NCBI RefSeq assembly: GCF_007474535.1
Contig: NZ_VKNW01000003.1
Span: 1 to 64,000, forward strand
Direction of reading: 5' to 3'
Source of the DNA: Chryseobacterium echinoideorum
GTDB taxonomy: Bacteria; Bacteroidota; Bacteroidia; Flavobacteriales; Weeksellaceae
DNA: 64,000 bases
Below, piece after piece: positions 33,360 to 42,344 of the stretch (position 1 is its first letter; each line of letters opens with the position of its first letter). Under the pieces are notes generated by a model. The model made no database searches. It saw nothing but the letters and a program-made list of their open reading frames with translations, and was not told the origin of the DNA. A program made the translations under genes and the position numbers.

Positions 33360-33956
33360 TTACGAAGAAAGATTATTTCTTTTCAGCAAAATTTCTTCAA
33401 TATTTTTTAAAGTGAAATTTTTAGCTTTCAGTAAAATTAAAAAGTGATATAGTAAATCTGCCGCTTCATTCTTAAACAGTTCCTCATGGCTGTCTTTTGC
33501 CTCAATCACAACCTCTACGGCTTCCTCTCCCACTTTCTGAGCTATTTTATTAATTCCTTTCTGAAAAAGTGAATACGTGTAAGAGCCTTCTATTTTTTCG
33601 TCAATTCTCTGGTTAATCTTCTCTTCAAGTTCATACAGAAAACCTTTGGAATCTTTTTCTCCGAAACAACTGAAACTTTCGGTGTGGCAAACGACATTGA
33701 CGGGAATTGCTTGAACTAAAATCGTATCCTGATCGCAGTCTATGGCAATATTTTTAACCTTTAAAAAATTTCCGGACTTTTCACCTTTTGTCCAGAGTCG
33801 CTTCTTGGAACGGCTGAAAAAAGTTACAACTCCTTCTTTTTTGGTTTTTTCAAAAGCTTCTTCATTCATATACCCCAACATTAAAACCTGTAATGTTCTG
33901 TCGTCCTGGATAATCACCGGAACCAAGCCTTCACTTTTATTAAAATCAATATTCAT
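33360..33956 (-). CDS. hisIE: Phosphoribosyl-AMP cyclohydrolase / phosphoribosyl-ATP pyrophosphatase
   Basis: The 198-residue bifunctional enzyme does steps 2 and 3 of histidine synthesis. The N-terminal HisI half (1-105) has the Asp-rich metal site CDQDTILVQ and the cysteines of [10 protein letters not shown]. The C-terminal HisE half (about 110-198) has the [13 protein letters not shown] helix and [11 protein letters not shown]. It is the last gene of the his operon, overlapping hisF by 4 bp (atga). Normal length for Bacteroidota HisIE. Confidence 0.96.
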   Translation of the reverse strand: MNIDFNKSEGLVPVIIQDDRTLQVLMLGYMNEEAFEKTKKEGVVTFFSRSKKRLWTKGEKSGNFLKVKNIAIDCDQDTILVQAIPVNVVCHTESFSCFGEKDSKGFLYELEEKINQRIDEKIEGSYTYSLFQKGINKIAQKVGEEAVEVVIEAKDSHEELFKNEAADLLYHFLILLKAKNFTLKNIEEILLKRNNLSS

Positions 33957-34711
33957 CGTACTGCCAATTTTTTAAATTTTAAATTATTTTTCAGATCCTG
34001 AATCTGTACTTCTCCAAAATGGAAAATACTTGCCGCCAAAGCTCCTGTTGCTTTTGTCTGATTAAAAACTTCCTCAAAATCTTCTTTTTTTCCTGCACCT
34101 CCGGAAGCGATCACGGGAATATTTACACTTTCGGAAATTAACTTCGTTATTCGGAGATCAAAACCGTTTTTTGTACCATCGCCATCCATCGAAGTCAAAA
34201 GAATTTCTCCCGCTCCCAGTTCTTCTGCTTTCTTTGCCCAGTCCAATGTTTTCAGATCCGTTATTTCTCTTCCTCCTTTTATATGAACCCAGTCTGATCC
34301 ATTGACAAATTTAGTATCTATCGCAACCACAGTACATTGACTTCCAAATTCTTTTGATAAATCCGAAATTAATGCCGGATTTTTAACCGCCGAAGAATTA
34401 ATGCTGATCTTATCTGCTCCTGCTTCCAGGAGTTTCCTTACATCTTCCAAGATTGAAATTCCGCCGCCGACTGTGAACGGAATACTCAGTTCCGCCGCAA
34501 CTTTCTGTACAAGCTCCGCAAATGTTTTACGCTCTTCGATGGTTGCTGTAATATCCAGGAGAACCAATTCGTCTGCGCCTTCTTTTTCATATCTTTTGGC
34601 AAGTTCTACAGGATCACCTGCATTTCTTAATCCTTCAAAATTAATTCCTTTTACCGTGGTTCCGTCTTTGATATCCAGACACGGAATAATTCTTTTTTTA
34701 AGCATTTTCAA
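33953..34711 (-). CDS. hisF: Imidazole glycerol phosphate synthase, cyclase subunit
   Basis: The 252-residue TIM barrel starts [18 protein letters not shown], with the catalytic Asp in CLDIKDG (about 12) and the second Asp in [15 protein letters not shown] (about 131). Phosphate loops [10 protein letters not shown] and others are present. With HisH it turns PRFAR and glutamine into imidazole glycerol phosphate and AICAR. It overlaps hisA by 14 bp and hisIE by 4 bp. Confidence 0.97.
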   Translation of the reverse strand: MKMLKKRIIPCLDIKDGTTVKGINFEGLRNAGDPVELAKRYEKEGADELVLLDITATIEERKTFAELVQKVAAELSIPFTVGGGISILEDVRKLLEAGADKISINSSAVKNPALISDLSKEFGSQCTVVAIDTKFVNGSDWVHIKGGREITDLKTLDWAKKAEELGAGEILLTSMDGDGTKNGFDLRITKLISESVNIPVIASGGAGKKEDFEEVFNQTKATGALAASIFHFGEVQIQDLKNNLKFKKLAVR

Positions 34712-35420
34712 TAAAATTTTGGAGTTGCTGCAAACTTATTCTTCCTTCATAAATTGCCTTTCCGATAATTGTTCCGGAACAGCCGATGTTTTTCATCTGT
34801 TCTACATCTTCAATACACGAAATGCCGCCGCTTGCAATCAGCTGAACTGCTGTTTTTTCTATAATTTCTCTGTACAGTTCATCCGATGCGCCCTGAAGCA
34901 TTCCGTCTTTTGAAATATCCGTACAGATCACATTTTTAATTCCTTTATTTTTATATTTGAGAATAAAATCAATCACATCAAGTTGGCTTTCTTGCAGCCA
35001 GCCTGAAGTTTTTATCTTTCGATTTTCGCAATCGGCTCCTAAAATAATTTTATCCGAACCATATTTTTCAATCAGATCAAAACAGAAATAGGGATTCTGA
35101 ACAGCAATACTTCCGATGGTAATCTGTTTTGCTCCCGAATTGAAAGCAATTTCAATATCCTCCAAAGTCTTCAGACCACCTCCAAAATCAATTTCCAGAG
35201 AAGTTTCTTTTGTGATGATTTCCAAAACCTTCTGATTAACAATATGTTTAGATTTTGCACCGTCAAGATCCACCAGATGAAGATATCGGATACCGAAACT
35301 TTCAAATTTTTTGGCGACTTCAAGTGGATTTTCATTGTATATTTTTTTGGTATTGTAATCTCCTTTCGACAACCGAACACATTTTCCGTCGATGATGTCT
35401 ATAGCAGGAATAATTTTCAT
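34698..35420 (-). CDS. hisA: Phosphoribosylformimino-5-aminoimidazole carboxamide ribotide isomerase
   Basis: The 240-residue TIM barrel begins [20 protein letters not shown] with the catalytic Asp in AIDIIDG. The second catalytic Asp is in [12 protein letters not shown], and IASGGISC is a phosphate loop. It opens the ribose ring of ProFAR to PRFAR, step 4 of the pathway. The 240 residues and the first motif separate it from hisF (CLDIKDG). It starts 9 bp after hisH and its end overlaps hisF by 14 bp. Confidence 0.97.
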   Translation of the reverse strand: MKIIPAIDIIDGKCVRLSKGDYNTKKIYNENPLEVAKKFESFGIRYLHLVDLDGAKSKHIVNQKVLEIITKETSLEIDFGGGLKTLEDIEIAFNSGAKQITIGSIAVQNPYFCFDLIEKYGSDKIILGADCENRKIKTSGWLQESQLDVIDFILKYKNKGIKNVICTDISKDGMLQGASDELYREIIEKTAVQLIASGGISCIEDVEQMKNIGCSGTIIGKAIYEGRISLQQLQNFIENA

Positions 35421-35429
35421 ATTCAGTTT

Positions 35430-36008
35430 TTATTGTTTTAAAAAATTTTCCAGTAAACGGCTTCCAACGTCTCCTGATTTTTCAGGGTGAAACTGCATCG
35501 CATGGAAATTATCCTTTTGCAGAGATGCACTGAACGGCAGAATATAATCACAGACCGATGTCGTATTTTCCGATAATTCGCAATAGAAACTGTGAACAAA
35601 ATACATATCGCTGTTTTCTTCAATCCCTGCAAATATCTCGGATTTAAAATCTGAAATTGTATTCCATCCCATGTGCGGAACAATATTCTTTGCAGGAAAC
35701 TTTTTTACATTGATATCAAAAATTCCCATCCCGACTGTGTTTCCCTCTTCATTGTTTTTACACATCAGCTGCATTCCCAGACAAATGCCTAAAACAGGTT
35801 GTTTTAAAGTGGGAATTAACTGATCTAGACCTTTTTCCCTTAGTAATTTCATGGTAGAAGACGCTTCACCCACTCCCGGAAAAATCACTTTGTCGGCTTT
35901 TCTTATCAGGTCAAAATCATCAGTCACGACAGACTCTATCTTTAGTCTGTTCAATGAATTCTGTACGGAACTGACATTTCCGCCGTTGTATTTGATGATG
36001 GCAATCAT
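35430..36008 (-). CDS. hisH: Imidazole glycerol phosphate synthase, glutamine amidotransferase subunit
   Basis: The 192-residue class I amidotransferase has the catalytic Cys in PVLGICLGMQLM (about 76) and the His-x-Glu pair in MQFHPEKSGDVG near the C-terminus, plus the PGVGEASSTM oxyanion region. It supplies ammonia to HisF. Its start shares one base with the stop of hisB (taatg), so the two are translationally coupled. Confidence 0.97.
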   Translation of the reverse strand: MIAIIKYNGGNVSSVQNSLNRLKIESVVTDDFDLIRKADKVIFPGVGEASSTMKLLREKGLDQLIPTLKQPVLGICLGMQLMCKNNEEGNTVGMGIFDINVKKFPAKNIVPHMGWNTISDFKSEIFAGIEENSDMYFVHSFYCELSENTTSVCDYILPFSASLQKDNFHAMQFHPEKSGDVGSRLLENFLKQ

Positions 36009-37102
36009 TATAAACTTCCTTTGGTTGATGGTAAATTAAAATTCTTATCGGTCTGTTTCACTGCCATTTTTACCGCTTTGGCAAATGCTTTAAATACAGA
36101 TTCGATCTTGTGATGTTCATTGCCACCCTCTACTTTAATGTTGAGATTACACTTTGAAGAATCAGTAAATGATTTAAAGAAGTGGTAAAACATTTCGGTC
36201 GGAACATCACCAATCTTTTCGCGTTTGAAATCCGCTTCCCACATTAACCACGATCTACCTCCGAAATCAATCGCAACTTGCGCTAAACAATCATCCATCG
36301 GAAGCAGGAAACCATAACGTTCAATTCCTTTTTTCTTTCCCAAAGCTTTTAATACAGCTTCGCCAAGAACAATCCCTATGTCTTCAATCGTGTGGTGTTC
36401 ATCCACCTGTAAATCACCTTTGACGTTGATTTTTAAATCTAAATTGCCATGTTTTGAAATCTGCTCCAACATGTGATCAAAAAAGTGTAATCCTGTCGAA
36501 ATTTCAGAGGTTCCGCTGCCATCAAGATTGACTTCGATTTCAATTTCTGTTTCATTGGTTTTTCTCGAAACTTTGGCTTTTCGCGGAATATTCGTTAAAT
36601 ACTGTGCAATTTCGCTCCAGTTTTCCGTTGTTAAATCTGCTTCATCATTCTGAACTTTACTGATTAATATAGATTTTGATCCTAAATTTTTTGCCAACTG
36701 AATATCTGTAATCCGGTCTCCAATCACGAATGAATTTTCCAGATCGTAATCTCCGTAAATATATTTTCCCAACATTCCGATTCCCGGTTTTCTTGTCGGC
36801 AGGTTTTCACTCTCAAAACTTCTGTCGATCAAAATATCACTGAAAACAATTCCTTCATTTTCAAATGCTCTCAGCATCTTTTCCTGTGGTTTGATGAAAT
36901 CTTCATAAGGAAAACTTTCGGTTCCCAGACCATCCTGATTGGTTACCATTACCAGTTCAAAATCAAGTTCTCTGGCAATTCGGGCAAGATTCTGGAAAAC
37001 TCCGGGATAAAATTCGAGCTTTTCAAGAGAATCAACCTGAAAATCTGTTGGTGGTTCTAAGATTAAAGTTCCGTCACGGTCAATAAACAATACTTTTTTC
37101 AT
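36008..37102 (-). CDS. hisB: Bifunctional histidinol-phosphatase / imidazoleglycerol-phosphate dehydratase
   Basis: The 364-residue fusion has an N-terminal HAD phosphatase (about 1-165; [11 protein letters not shown] nucleophile, [25 protein letters not shown]) and a C-terminal dehydratase (about 170-364; [28 protein letters not shown] with the Mn-binding histidines, and [15 protein letters not shown]). It covers steps 6 and 8. The N-terminal fusion is the gammaproteobacterial and Bacteroidota form. A 70-bp gap to hisC holds an unusual palindrome. Confidence 0.97.
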   Translation of the reverse strand: MKKVLFIDRDGTLILEPPTDFQVDSLEKLEFYPGVFQNLARIARELDFELVMVTNQDGLGTESFPYEDFIKPQEKMLRAFENEGIVFSDILIDRSFESENLPTRKPGIGMLGKYIYGDYDLENSFVIGDRITDIQLAKNLGSKSILISKVQNDEADLTTENWSEIAQYLTNIPRKAKVSRKTNETEIEIEVNLDGSGTSEISTGLHFFDHMLEQISKHGNLDLKINVKGDLQVDEHHTIEDIGIVLGEAVLKALGKKKGIERYGFLLPMDDCLAQVAIDFGGRSWLMWEADFKREKIGDVPTEMFYHFFKSFTDSSKCNLNIKVEGGNEHHKIESVFKAFAKAVKMAVKQTDKNFNLPSTKGSL

Positions 37103-37130
37103 TTTTAATTTCTTTCTTTTTACTTTTTCT

Positions 37131-37161
37131 AACCTAACAGGTTTTTAAAACCTGTTAGGTT
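37131..37161. repeat. Perfect palindromic element inside the his operon
   Basis: Arms aacctaacaggtttt (37131-37145) and aaaacctgttaggtt (37147-37161) are 15 bp each around a single base. It lies between hisC and hisB. No T-run follows on either strand, so it is not an obvious terminator. Possibly an mRNA processing or stability element, or a member of an interspersed palindrome family. Confidence 0.75.
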
Positions 37162-37172
37162 TCAGATTCCAA

Positions 37173-38198
37173 TTAAATATCTTTTAAGATGTTGATTAGT
37201 TTGCTGTTTTCTTCTCTATTTCCAACATTAATTCGTATACAATCCTGAATCTGAGGACTTCTTTTGCTCGTCAGAATTTCATTTTCCAGCAATTTTTGGT
37301 AGACCTTATCCACATTTTCAAACTGAATCAGAAAAAAATTAGCATCGGTCGGAAATATTTTTTTGATACAGTTTATTTCTATCAATTCATTTTTCAGCCA
37401 AAAAAATTCATTTAAAATATTTTCTATATTTAATTTTATAAACTCTTTGTTATTAATAAGTTCCAATATTTTATTTAAACTTAAAGAATTAACATTATAT
37501 GGAGGTTTTACCGTATTGATCAATTGAATAATTTCTTCTGAAGCATACGCAATTCCGACTCTCGCTCCTGCCATTCCCCACGCTTTTGAGAAGGTTTGAA
37601 GAACGATAAGATTGGGGTACTTTTCCAACAGTTCAATGCATGATTTCTTTCCGGAAAATTCAATGTAAGCTTCATCAACCACAACAATCCCATCAAAATT
37701 CTGAATGTAAAACTCAATGTCTTCGATTGAATTTCCGGTAGGATTATTGGGCGAACATAAAAAGAAAACTTTAGGTTTTTCTTCGTTTGAAATTTTTAAA
37801 AACTCTTCTTTATCAATCCCAAAATTTTCATTCAGATTCAGTTTTAATACTTTATTTTCATTAACTGAGGCGTAAAATCCGTACATCGCAAAAGAAGGAT
37901 TCATCATCAGAATGGCATCTTTCTTCGGTTCACAAAAAACTTTCACCATAAGATCAATCAGTTCGTCGCTTCCGTTTCCGACTGCAATCTGTTTTGCTGA
38001 AACGTTTTTCAGTACTGCTAATTTTTCTTTCAATTCTTTCTGAGTGGAATCCGGATAACGGTTCAGTTCTCCGAATGTGCTTTCATTCGCATCCAGAAAA
38101 ACAGGATTTTCAAATGTATTGTTGTCCCTGAAACTCACATATGGCTGCAATTCCAGAATATTTTTTCTTACTAAATTTTTGATATTAAGCTCTTTCAT
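37173..38198 (-). CDS. hisC: Histidinol-phosphate aminotransferase
   Basis: The 341-residue fold-type I PLP enzyme has LDANESTFGELNRYPD at the start (substrate), CSPNNPTGNS, the VVDEAYIEF Asp/Tyr and the Schiff-base Lys205 in TFSKAWGMAGARVG. It does step 7, from imidazole acetol phosphate to histidinol phosphate with glutamate. Its start overlaps the end of hisD by 14 bp. The gene is slightly shorter than many HisC proteins but complete, with no missing motif. Confidence 0.97.
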   Translation of the reverse strand: MKELNIKNLVRKNILELQPYVSFRDNNTFENPVFLDANESTFGELNRYPDSTQKELKEKLAVLKNVSAKQIAVGNGSDELIDLMVKVFCEPKKDAILMMNPSFAMYGFYASVNENKVLKLNLNENFGIDKEEFLKISNEEKPKVFFLCSPNNPTGNSIEDIEFYIQNFDGIVVVDEAYIEFSGKKSCIELLEKYPNLIVLQTFSKAWGMAGARVGIAYASEEIIQLINTVKPPYNVNSLSLNKILELINNKEFIKLNIENILNEFFWLKNELIEINCIKKIFPTDANFFLIQFENVDKVYQKLLENEILTSKRSPQIQDCIRINVGNREENSKLINILKDI

Positions 38199-39477
38199 TT
38201 TGTTCTTTTAATCTGATACTTACCGCATTTTTGTGAGCGAATAATCCTTCTGCTTCCGCCATTGCTTCAATGGTTTTTGCTAAATTTTTCAATCCCTGTT
38301 CCGACAGATTCTGGAAAGTGATTTTCTTCACAAAACTGTCAAGAGAAACCCCGCTGTAATTTTTTGCAAAACCGTTCGTCGGAAGAGTGTGATTGGTTCC
38401 GCTTGCGTAATCTCCTGCACTCTCGCATGAATAATTTCCTAAGAATACAGAACCTGCATTTTCAATTTTCGGAATATAGTTTTCAAAATCATTAACGGCT
38501 AAAATCAAGTGTTCCGGAGCATACAAATTGCTGAATTCCAAAGCTTCATCTATTGAATTCAGTAAAATAAAGTGGCTGTTTTTCAAAGATTCTGCTGCCA
38601 TTTCATTTCTTGGAAGTGATCCAAGCTTTTTTTGGATTTCCAGAATAGTTTTATTAAGAATTTTCTCGTCTGTGGAAAGGAAAATCACCTGACTGTCGCT
38701 TCCGTGTTCCGCCTGAGAAAGCAAATCCGCAGCGCAAAATTCAGGAACTGCCGTTTCATCGGCAATCACAAGAACTTCACTCGGTCCGGCAGGCATATCA
38801 ATGGCAATATTGTAATTTTGCGCATATTCTTTAGCGGCAACAACATACTGATTTCCCGGTCCGAAAATTTTATAGACATTCGGAATACTTTCTGTTCTGA
38901 AAGTCAGTGCTGCAATCGCCTGAGCGCCTCCAATTTTGAAAATCTGCGTTACTCCGCACAATTTTGCCGTATATAAAATGGCAGGATTTATGTTGCCATT
39001 TTTATCGGGCGGCGTACAGAGAATAATTTCTTTACAACCCGCTAACTGAGCCGGAATGGCAAGCATTAAAACCGTAGAAAACAATGGAGCTGTTCCTCCC
39101 GGAATATAAATTCCTACTTTTTCGATCGCACGGTTTTCTCTCCAGCAAACTACTCCTTTTGTCGTTTCTATTTTTTCGATTGTCGGAATTTGTGAAGCGT
39201 GAAATCTGGTAATATTCGATTTTGCTTCCTGAATGGCTTTTTTCAGTTCTTTACTGATTAGATTTTCAGAGGCTTCAACTTCTTCTTCAGAAACTTTAAT
39301 GTTATTTACTTCTGCGGAATCAAATTTTTTAGCAAAATCAATCAGCGCCTGATCTCCATTTTTCTTTACTTCTTCGAAAATTTCGGCAACGATTTCTGTT
39401 AACTGTTGCCTTTTTATGGCAGGTCTTTTTGTTAATTCAGACCATTTTTCTCTTTCAGGATATCTTTCTACTTGCAT
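38185..39477 (-). CDS. hisD: Histidinol dehydrogenase
   Basis: The 430-residue zinc enzyme does the last two oxidations to histidine with NAD. The signatures VGIYIPGGTAPLFSTVLM, MPAGPSEVLVIAD, LLSQAEHGSDSQ (zinc and catalytic Gln/His) and DYASGTNHTLPTNG are all present. One base separates it from hisG upstream, and it overlaps hisC downstream by 14 bp. Cytoplasmic. Confidence 0.98.
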   Translation of the reverse strand: MQVERYPEREKWSELTKRPAIKRQQLTEIVAEIFEEVKKNGDQALIDFAKKFDSAEVNNIKVSEEEVEASENLISKELKKAIQEAKSNITRFHASQIPTIEKIETTKGVVCWRENRAIEKVGIYIPGGTAPLFSTVLMLAIPAQLAGCKEIILCTPPDKNGNINPAILYTAKLCGVTQIFKIGGAQAIAALTFRTESIPNVYKIFGPGNQYVVAAKEYAQNYNIAIDMPAGPSEVLVIADETAVPEFCAADLLSQAEHGSDSQVIFLSTDEKILNKTILEIQKKLGSLPRNEMAAESLKNSHFILLNSIDEALEFSNLYAPEHLILAVNDFENYIPKIENAGSVFLGNYSCESAGDYASGTNHTLPTNGFAKNYSGVSLDSFVKKITFQNLSEQGLKNLAKTIEAMAEAEGLFAHKNAVSIRLKEQNERA

Positions 39478-39478
39478 A

Positions 39479-40336
39479 TTAAATCACCATTTTATCAATT
39501 GGAATTATTAAAATATCCTGCGCTCCTTTGTCTTTCAGTTCATCAATCACTTCCCAGAAACGTGCTTCGTCTATTACGGAATGAATGCTGCTCCATCCTT
39601 CTTCCGCTAAAGGAATCACAGTCGGACTTTTCAGGACAGGAAGGGCTTTGGAGATTTCTCCAATCTTTTCATTCGGAACATTCATGAGAATATATTTTGA
39701 ATTTTTTGCTTTTAAAACTGCTTTAATTCTGAAAAGTAATTTCTCTAAAATATTTTGTTTTTCTGTATCTAACCGAGATGTTTTTGCTAAAACGGCTTCA
39801 GATTTTAAGAGTGTTATGGTTTCTCTCAGACCATTTTTAAACAAAGTACTTCCCGAACTTACAATATCACAGATTCCATCTGCCAATCCTATGTTTGGTG
39901 CAATTTCCACAGAACCTGAAATGATATGGATGTCTGCAAAAATATTGTTTTTATCCAAAAAGTTTTTAAGGGTATTCGGATAAGAGGTTGCAATTTTTTT
40001 ACCCTGAAAATAAGAGATATCATCAGTTTCAATTTCCTTTGGAATGGCTAAAGAAACTCTGCATTTTGAAAATCCGAGAGGTTGTATAATTTCAATGTTT
40101 TTTTGCTTTTCGGCTAAAAGATTTTCGCCGACCATCGCAATATCAACGACTCCATCTTCCAGATACTGAGGAATATCAGAATTTCTTAGATACATAATTT
40201 CGATAGGAAAATTTTCTACAGAAACTTTCAGCTGATCTTTTCCGTTGTTGATGAAAATCCCGCAGTCTTTGAGAAGCTGAAGAGATTCTTCGTAAAGCCG
40301 TCCGCTTTTTTGTATGGCAATTTTTAATTTACTCAT
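39479..40336 (-). CDS. hisG: ATP phosphoribosyltransferase, long form
   Basis: The 285-residue enzyme does the first and controlling step of histidine synthesis. The catalytic two-domain part (1-205) has KIAIQKSGRLYEES, DIAMVGENLL and the PRPP loop DIVSSGSTLFKNGL. The extra C-terminal domain (about 210-285, PTVIPLAEEGWSSIH) is the ACT-like regulatory domain of the long form, so the enzyme should be inhibited by histidine and not need HisZ. It is the first gene of the operon, 71 nt after an attenuator terminator. Confidence 0.97.
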   Translation of the reverse strand: MSKLKIAIQKSGRLYEESLQLLKDCGIFINNGKDQLKVSVENFPIEIMYLRNSDIPQYLEDGVVDIAMVGENLLAEKQKNIEIIQPLGFSKCRVSLAIPKEIETDDISYFQGKKIATSYPNTLKNFLDKNNIFADIHIISGSVEIAPNIGLADGICDIVSSGSTLFKNGLRETITLLKSEAVLAKTSRLDTEKQNILEKLLFRIKAVLKAKNSKYILMNVPNEKIGEISKALPVLKSPTVIPLAEEGWSSIHSVIDEARFWEVIDELKDKGAQDILIIPIDKMVI

Positions 40337-40404
40337 TTTGATTATTTTGAATCTGAGTAAACAAAAATGATTAATTGAAATAAATTTCCCGGGATGAATT
40401 TAGA

Positions 40405-40435
40405 AACAAAAAACCGCCTGTTTACTCAGACGGTT
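40405..40435 (-). terminator. Attenuator terminator of the his operon
   Basis: On the minus strand AACCGTCTG pairs with CAGGCGGTT (40435-40427 and 40420-40412, one G-T pair) around a 6-nt loop, followed by a T-run (40413-40405). It lies between the leader peptide and hisG. Its 5' arm can instead pair with AGACGG at 40482-40477, right at the leader stop codon. Confidence 0.85.
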
Positions 40436-40476
40436 TAATTATTTTGATTTTTAACATAAATACATATCAATCAATT

Positions 40477-40482
40477 CCGTCT
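40477..40482 (-). promoter_or_regulatory. Antiterminator segment of the his attenuator
   Basis: AGACGG (minus strand) starts at the last base of the leader stop codon and is the exact complement of CCGTCT in the 5' arm of the terminator (40433-40428). A ribosome finishing the leader would cover it and let the terminator form. A ribosome stalled on the His codons would leave it free to pair. Confidence 0.7.
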
Positions 40483-40529
40483 TAGCAGAGATGATGATAA
40501 TGATGTACTGTTAAAAAATTCGGTTTCAT
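40482..40529 (-). CDS. hisL: His operon leader peptide
   Basis: The 15-codon frame from ATG (40529-40527) to TAA (40484-40482) encodes MKPNFLTVHHYHHLC. Four of five successive codons are His (CAT CAT TAT CAT CAT), the classic sign of ribosome-mediated attenuation. It starts about 18 bp after a perfect -7 box and is followed by an antiterminator segment and a terminator ahead of hisG. Low charged tRNA-His would stall the ribosome at the His run, about 15-30 nt before the stop. It has no similarity that I recognise to the E. coli leader beyond the His run. Confidence 0.88.
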   Translation of the reverse strand: MKPNFLTVHHYHHLC

Positions 40530-40546
40530 TGTTGAAAATTGTGATA

Positions 40547-40576
40547 CAAATGTAGAGCTTATTTTTAAACTGCCAA
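40547..40576 (-). promoter_or_regulatory. Promoter of the his operon
   Basis: TTG (40576-40574), 19 bp and TACATTTG (40554-40547) on the minus strand match the Bacteroidota promoter fully. The -33 element lies 6 bp after the glycosyltransferase stop. Start of transcription is expected near 40540. Confidence 0.85.
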
Positions 40577-40581
40577 AAAAT

Positions 40582-41676
40582 TTACAAAATAATTTTCCTG
40601 TACAGATTCATCAGGTTATCGGCAATCGGCTCATCATTAAACTTCTGAACAAACTCAAAACCCTTATCAGCACGGCGCTTTCTTTCAGATTCATTATCCC
40701 AGAGAAATTTTATTTTTGATTGAATATCTAAATAATTTTCAGGATTAATATATACAGAATCTGGTCCGCCCGCTTCGGGAAGACAGCTCGTATTGCTTGT
40801 AATAACTACTGTTTTTGAAAATAATGCTTCAATGACAGGAATTCCGAAACCTTCAAAAAAGCTTGGATAGACGAAAATATCCGCAAGCTTATAAACCGCC
40901 GCGAGTTCTTCCATGGAAACTCCTTCGAGAAACTGCACGCTGATTTTATGCTGCTTAACAAACCGTTCTACTTTCCTGAAATATTTTGTTTTTTTTCCGA
41001 CAACAACCAACGGAATTTGGGTGTCTTTTAATGCTTTAACGATATTCAGCAGATTTTTTCGGTCTTCGATGGTTCCAACATTGAGAATGAATCTTTCCGG
41101 AACAGAAAATTTTTCTTTGGTTTTCTGAATGAATTCTTCAGACTGCTGTTCTTTAAAAGCTTGGTGACATCCCTGATAAATGACTTCGATCTTTGATTCG
41201 GGAACTTTTAAAAACTGGATAATATCGCGCTTTGTCTGTTCTGAAATAGCAATGATTTTATCGGCAGAATTTGCGGCTTTTCTGAATTTCCAGAAGTGAA
41301 TTTTACGGTCGAAAAAGGAATAATATTGCGGATAACGTACAAAGATAAGATCATGAATGGTCACTACTTTTTTGATTGGTTTCTTATCCCATTTCAAAGG
41401 CAATTCACCGGATAATCCATGAAAGATATCGGCATTTTGCCTTTGTGCGTCCTTCCCCATTTTAAATTGCCGGGACATTTTTCCCTTAGAAGTTTCCACA
41501 AAATGAACATGGGAGTTTTCTAAAATACCAGAACCTCTTTCAGATTTATTTTTGTTCAGGAGAATGTATTCGTTTTCAGGAAAATATTGTGCTAAAATCC
41601 GTACCAAATCGCGGGAATAGTTACCCAAACCTGAGGTATTATGGAAAAATCTTTTGGCATCAAATGCTATCTTCAT
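40582..41676 (-). CDS. Glycosyltransferase family 4 (GT1-type fold B)
   Basis: The 364-residue protein starts KIAFDAKRFFHNTSGLGNYSRDLVRIL, the usual GT4 acceptor loop. The donor-binding half has FILNVGTIEDRKNLLNIV, ADIFVYPSFFEGFGIPVIEAL with the E-x7-E pattern, and TSNTSCLPEAGG. Soluble or peripheral. It overlaps the GT32-like gene upstream by 17 bp, so both act in one pathway, likely lipopolysaccharide or capsule. Sugar specificity is not readable. Confidence 0.92.
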   Translation of the reverse strand: MKIAFDAKRFFHNTSGLGNYSRDLVRILAQYFPENEYILLNKNKSERGSGILENSHVHFVETSKGKMSRQFKMGKDAQRQNADIFHGLSGELPLKWDKKPIKKVVTIHDLIFVRYPQYYSFFDRKIHFWKFRKAANSADKIIAISEQTKRDIIQFLKVPESKIEVIYQGCHQAFKEQQSEEFIQKTKEKFSVPERFILNVGTIEDRKNLLNIVKALKDTQIPLVVVGKKTKYFRKVERFVKQHKISVQFLEGVSMEELAAVYKLADIFVYPSFFEGFGIPVIEALFSKTVVITSNTSCLPEAGGPDSVYINPENYLDIQSKIKFLWDNESERKRRADKGFEFVQKFNDEPIADNLMNLYRKIIL

Positions 41677-42340
41677 CCTCAGATTTTATAATGTTCTGTG
41701 TAAGTTGTTTTCTTTTCCAGTGTTCTGATTTTTTACTGTACAGAAAAAACTTCCCGAGTTTATATTTAAACACCATTTTATTTTCGTAATGCGGTGCTAG
41801 AAACCGATGCGGAATATCCGGATTTTCGGAAAGACATTGTTTGATAGATTCCGTATAAACCGTGGGTCCTGTAGTCTTATGTACATTATGAGGATAAGGA
41901 TTATTTCGGATGTTATCAAGAATATTTTCTAAAGTTTTCTGTAAAAACGGGTGTCCGGCTTCATAAACCAGACCCCATTGTACATAATATGTTGGCGGAA
42001 TTTCATCGGTGACCAGAGCCACATCATCCTCACGAATTAGATTTCGCAGAGGGATATTGATTCCGCTGTCTATATCTAAATAAACTCCTCCTTTTTTGTA
42101 AAGAATGGCATATCTGAAAAAATCTGCTTTGGCAGCTCCAATCGTCAGTCTGTTGTACGATTTCAGATATTCAGGAGGAAACTCATCTCTAAAGAACGCC
42201 TGAATCCTATTATCATCGTAAAAATGATAAGTATACTCAGGATTTTTTCTGAGCATTCTTTTAATATGAAATTTTGTAAGCCAGGGAAGCTTATCTGTTT
42301 TAAATGTCTGAAATATCTGTTTCGGAATTGCCATCTGCAA
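41660..42340 (-). CDS. Glycosyltransferase, GT32-like (DXD-containing)
   Basis: The 226-residue protein starts IPKQIFQTFKTDKLPW, has the YHFYDDNRI and AAKADFFRYAILYKKGGVYLDIDSG block with the DXD metal site, and GPTVYTESIKQCL near its end. This is the GT32 (OCH1/capsular polysaccharide) pattern. It probably adds one sugar with retention of configuration to a surface glycan. The gene is 4 bp downstream of dapD and overlaps the GT4 gene by 17 bp. Confidence 0.88.
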   Translation of the reverse strand: MQMAIPKQIFQTFKTDKLPWLTKFHIKRMLRKNPEYTYHFYDDNRIQAFFRDEFPPEYLKSYNRLTIGAAKADFFRYAILYKKGGVYLDIDSGINIPLRNLIREDDVALVTDEIPPTYYVQWGLVYEAGHPFLQKTLENILDNIRNNPYPHNVHKTTGPTVYTESIKQCLSENPDIPHRFLAPHYENKMVFKYKLGKFFLYSKKSEHWKRKQLTQNIIKSEDEDSI

Positions 42341-42344
42341 AAAT

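Noticed and set aside
37131..37161. Terminator within the his operon
   Set aside because: No T-run follows on the minus strand, and the downstream genes clearly belong to the operon.
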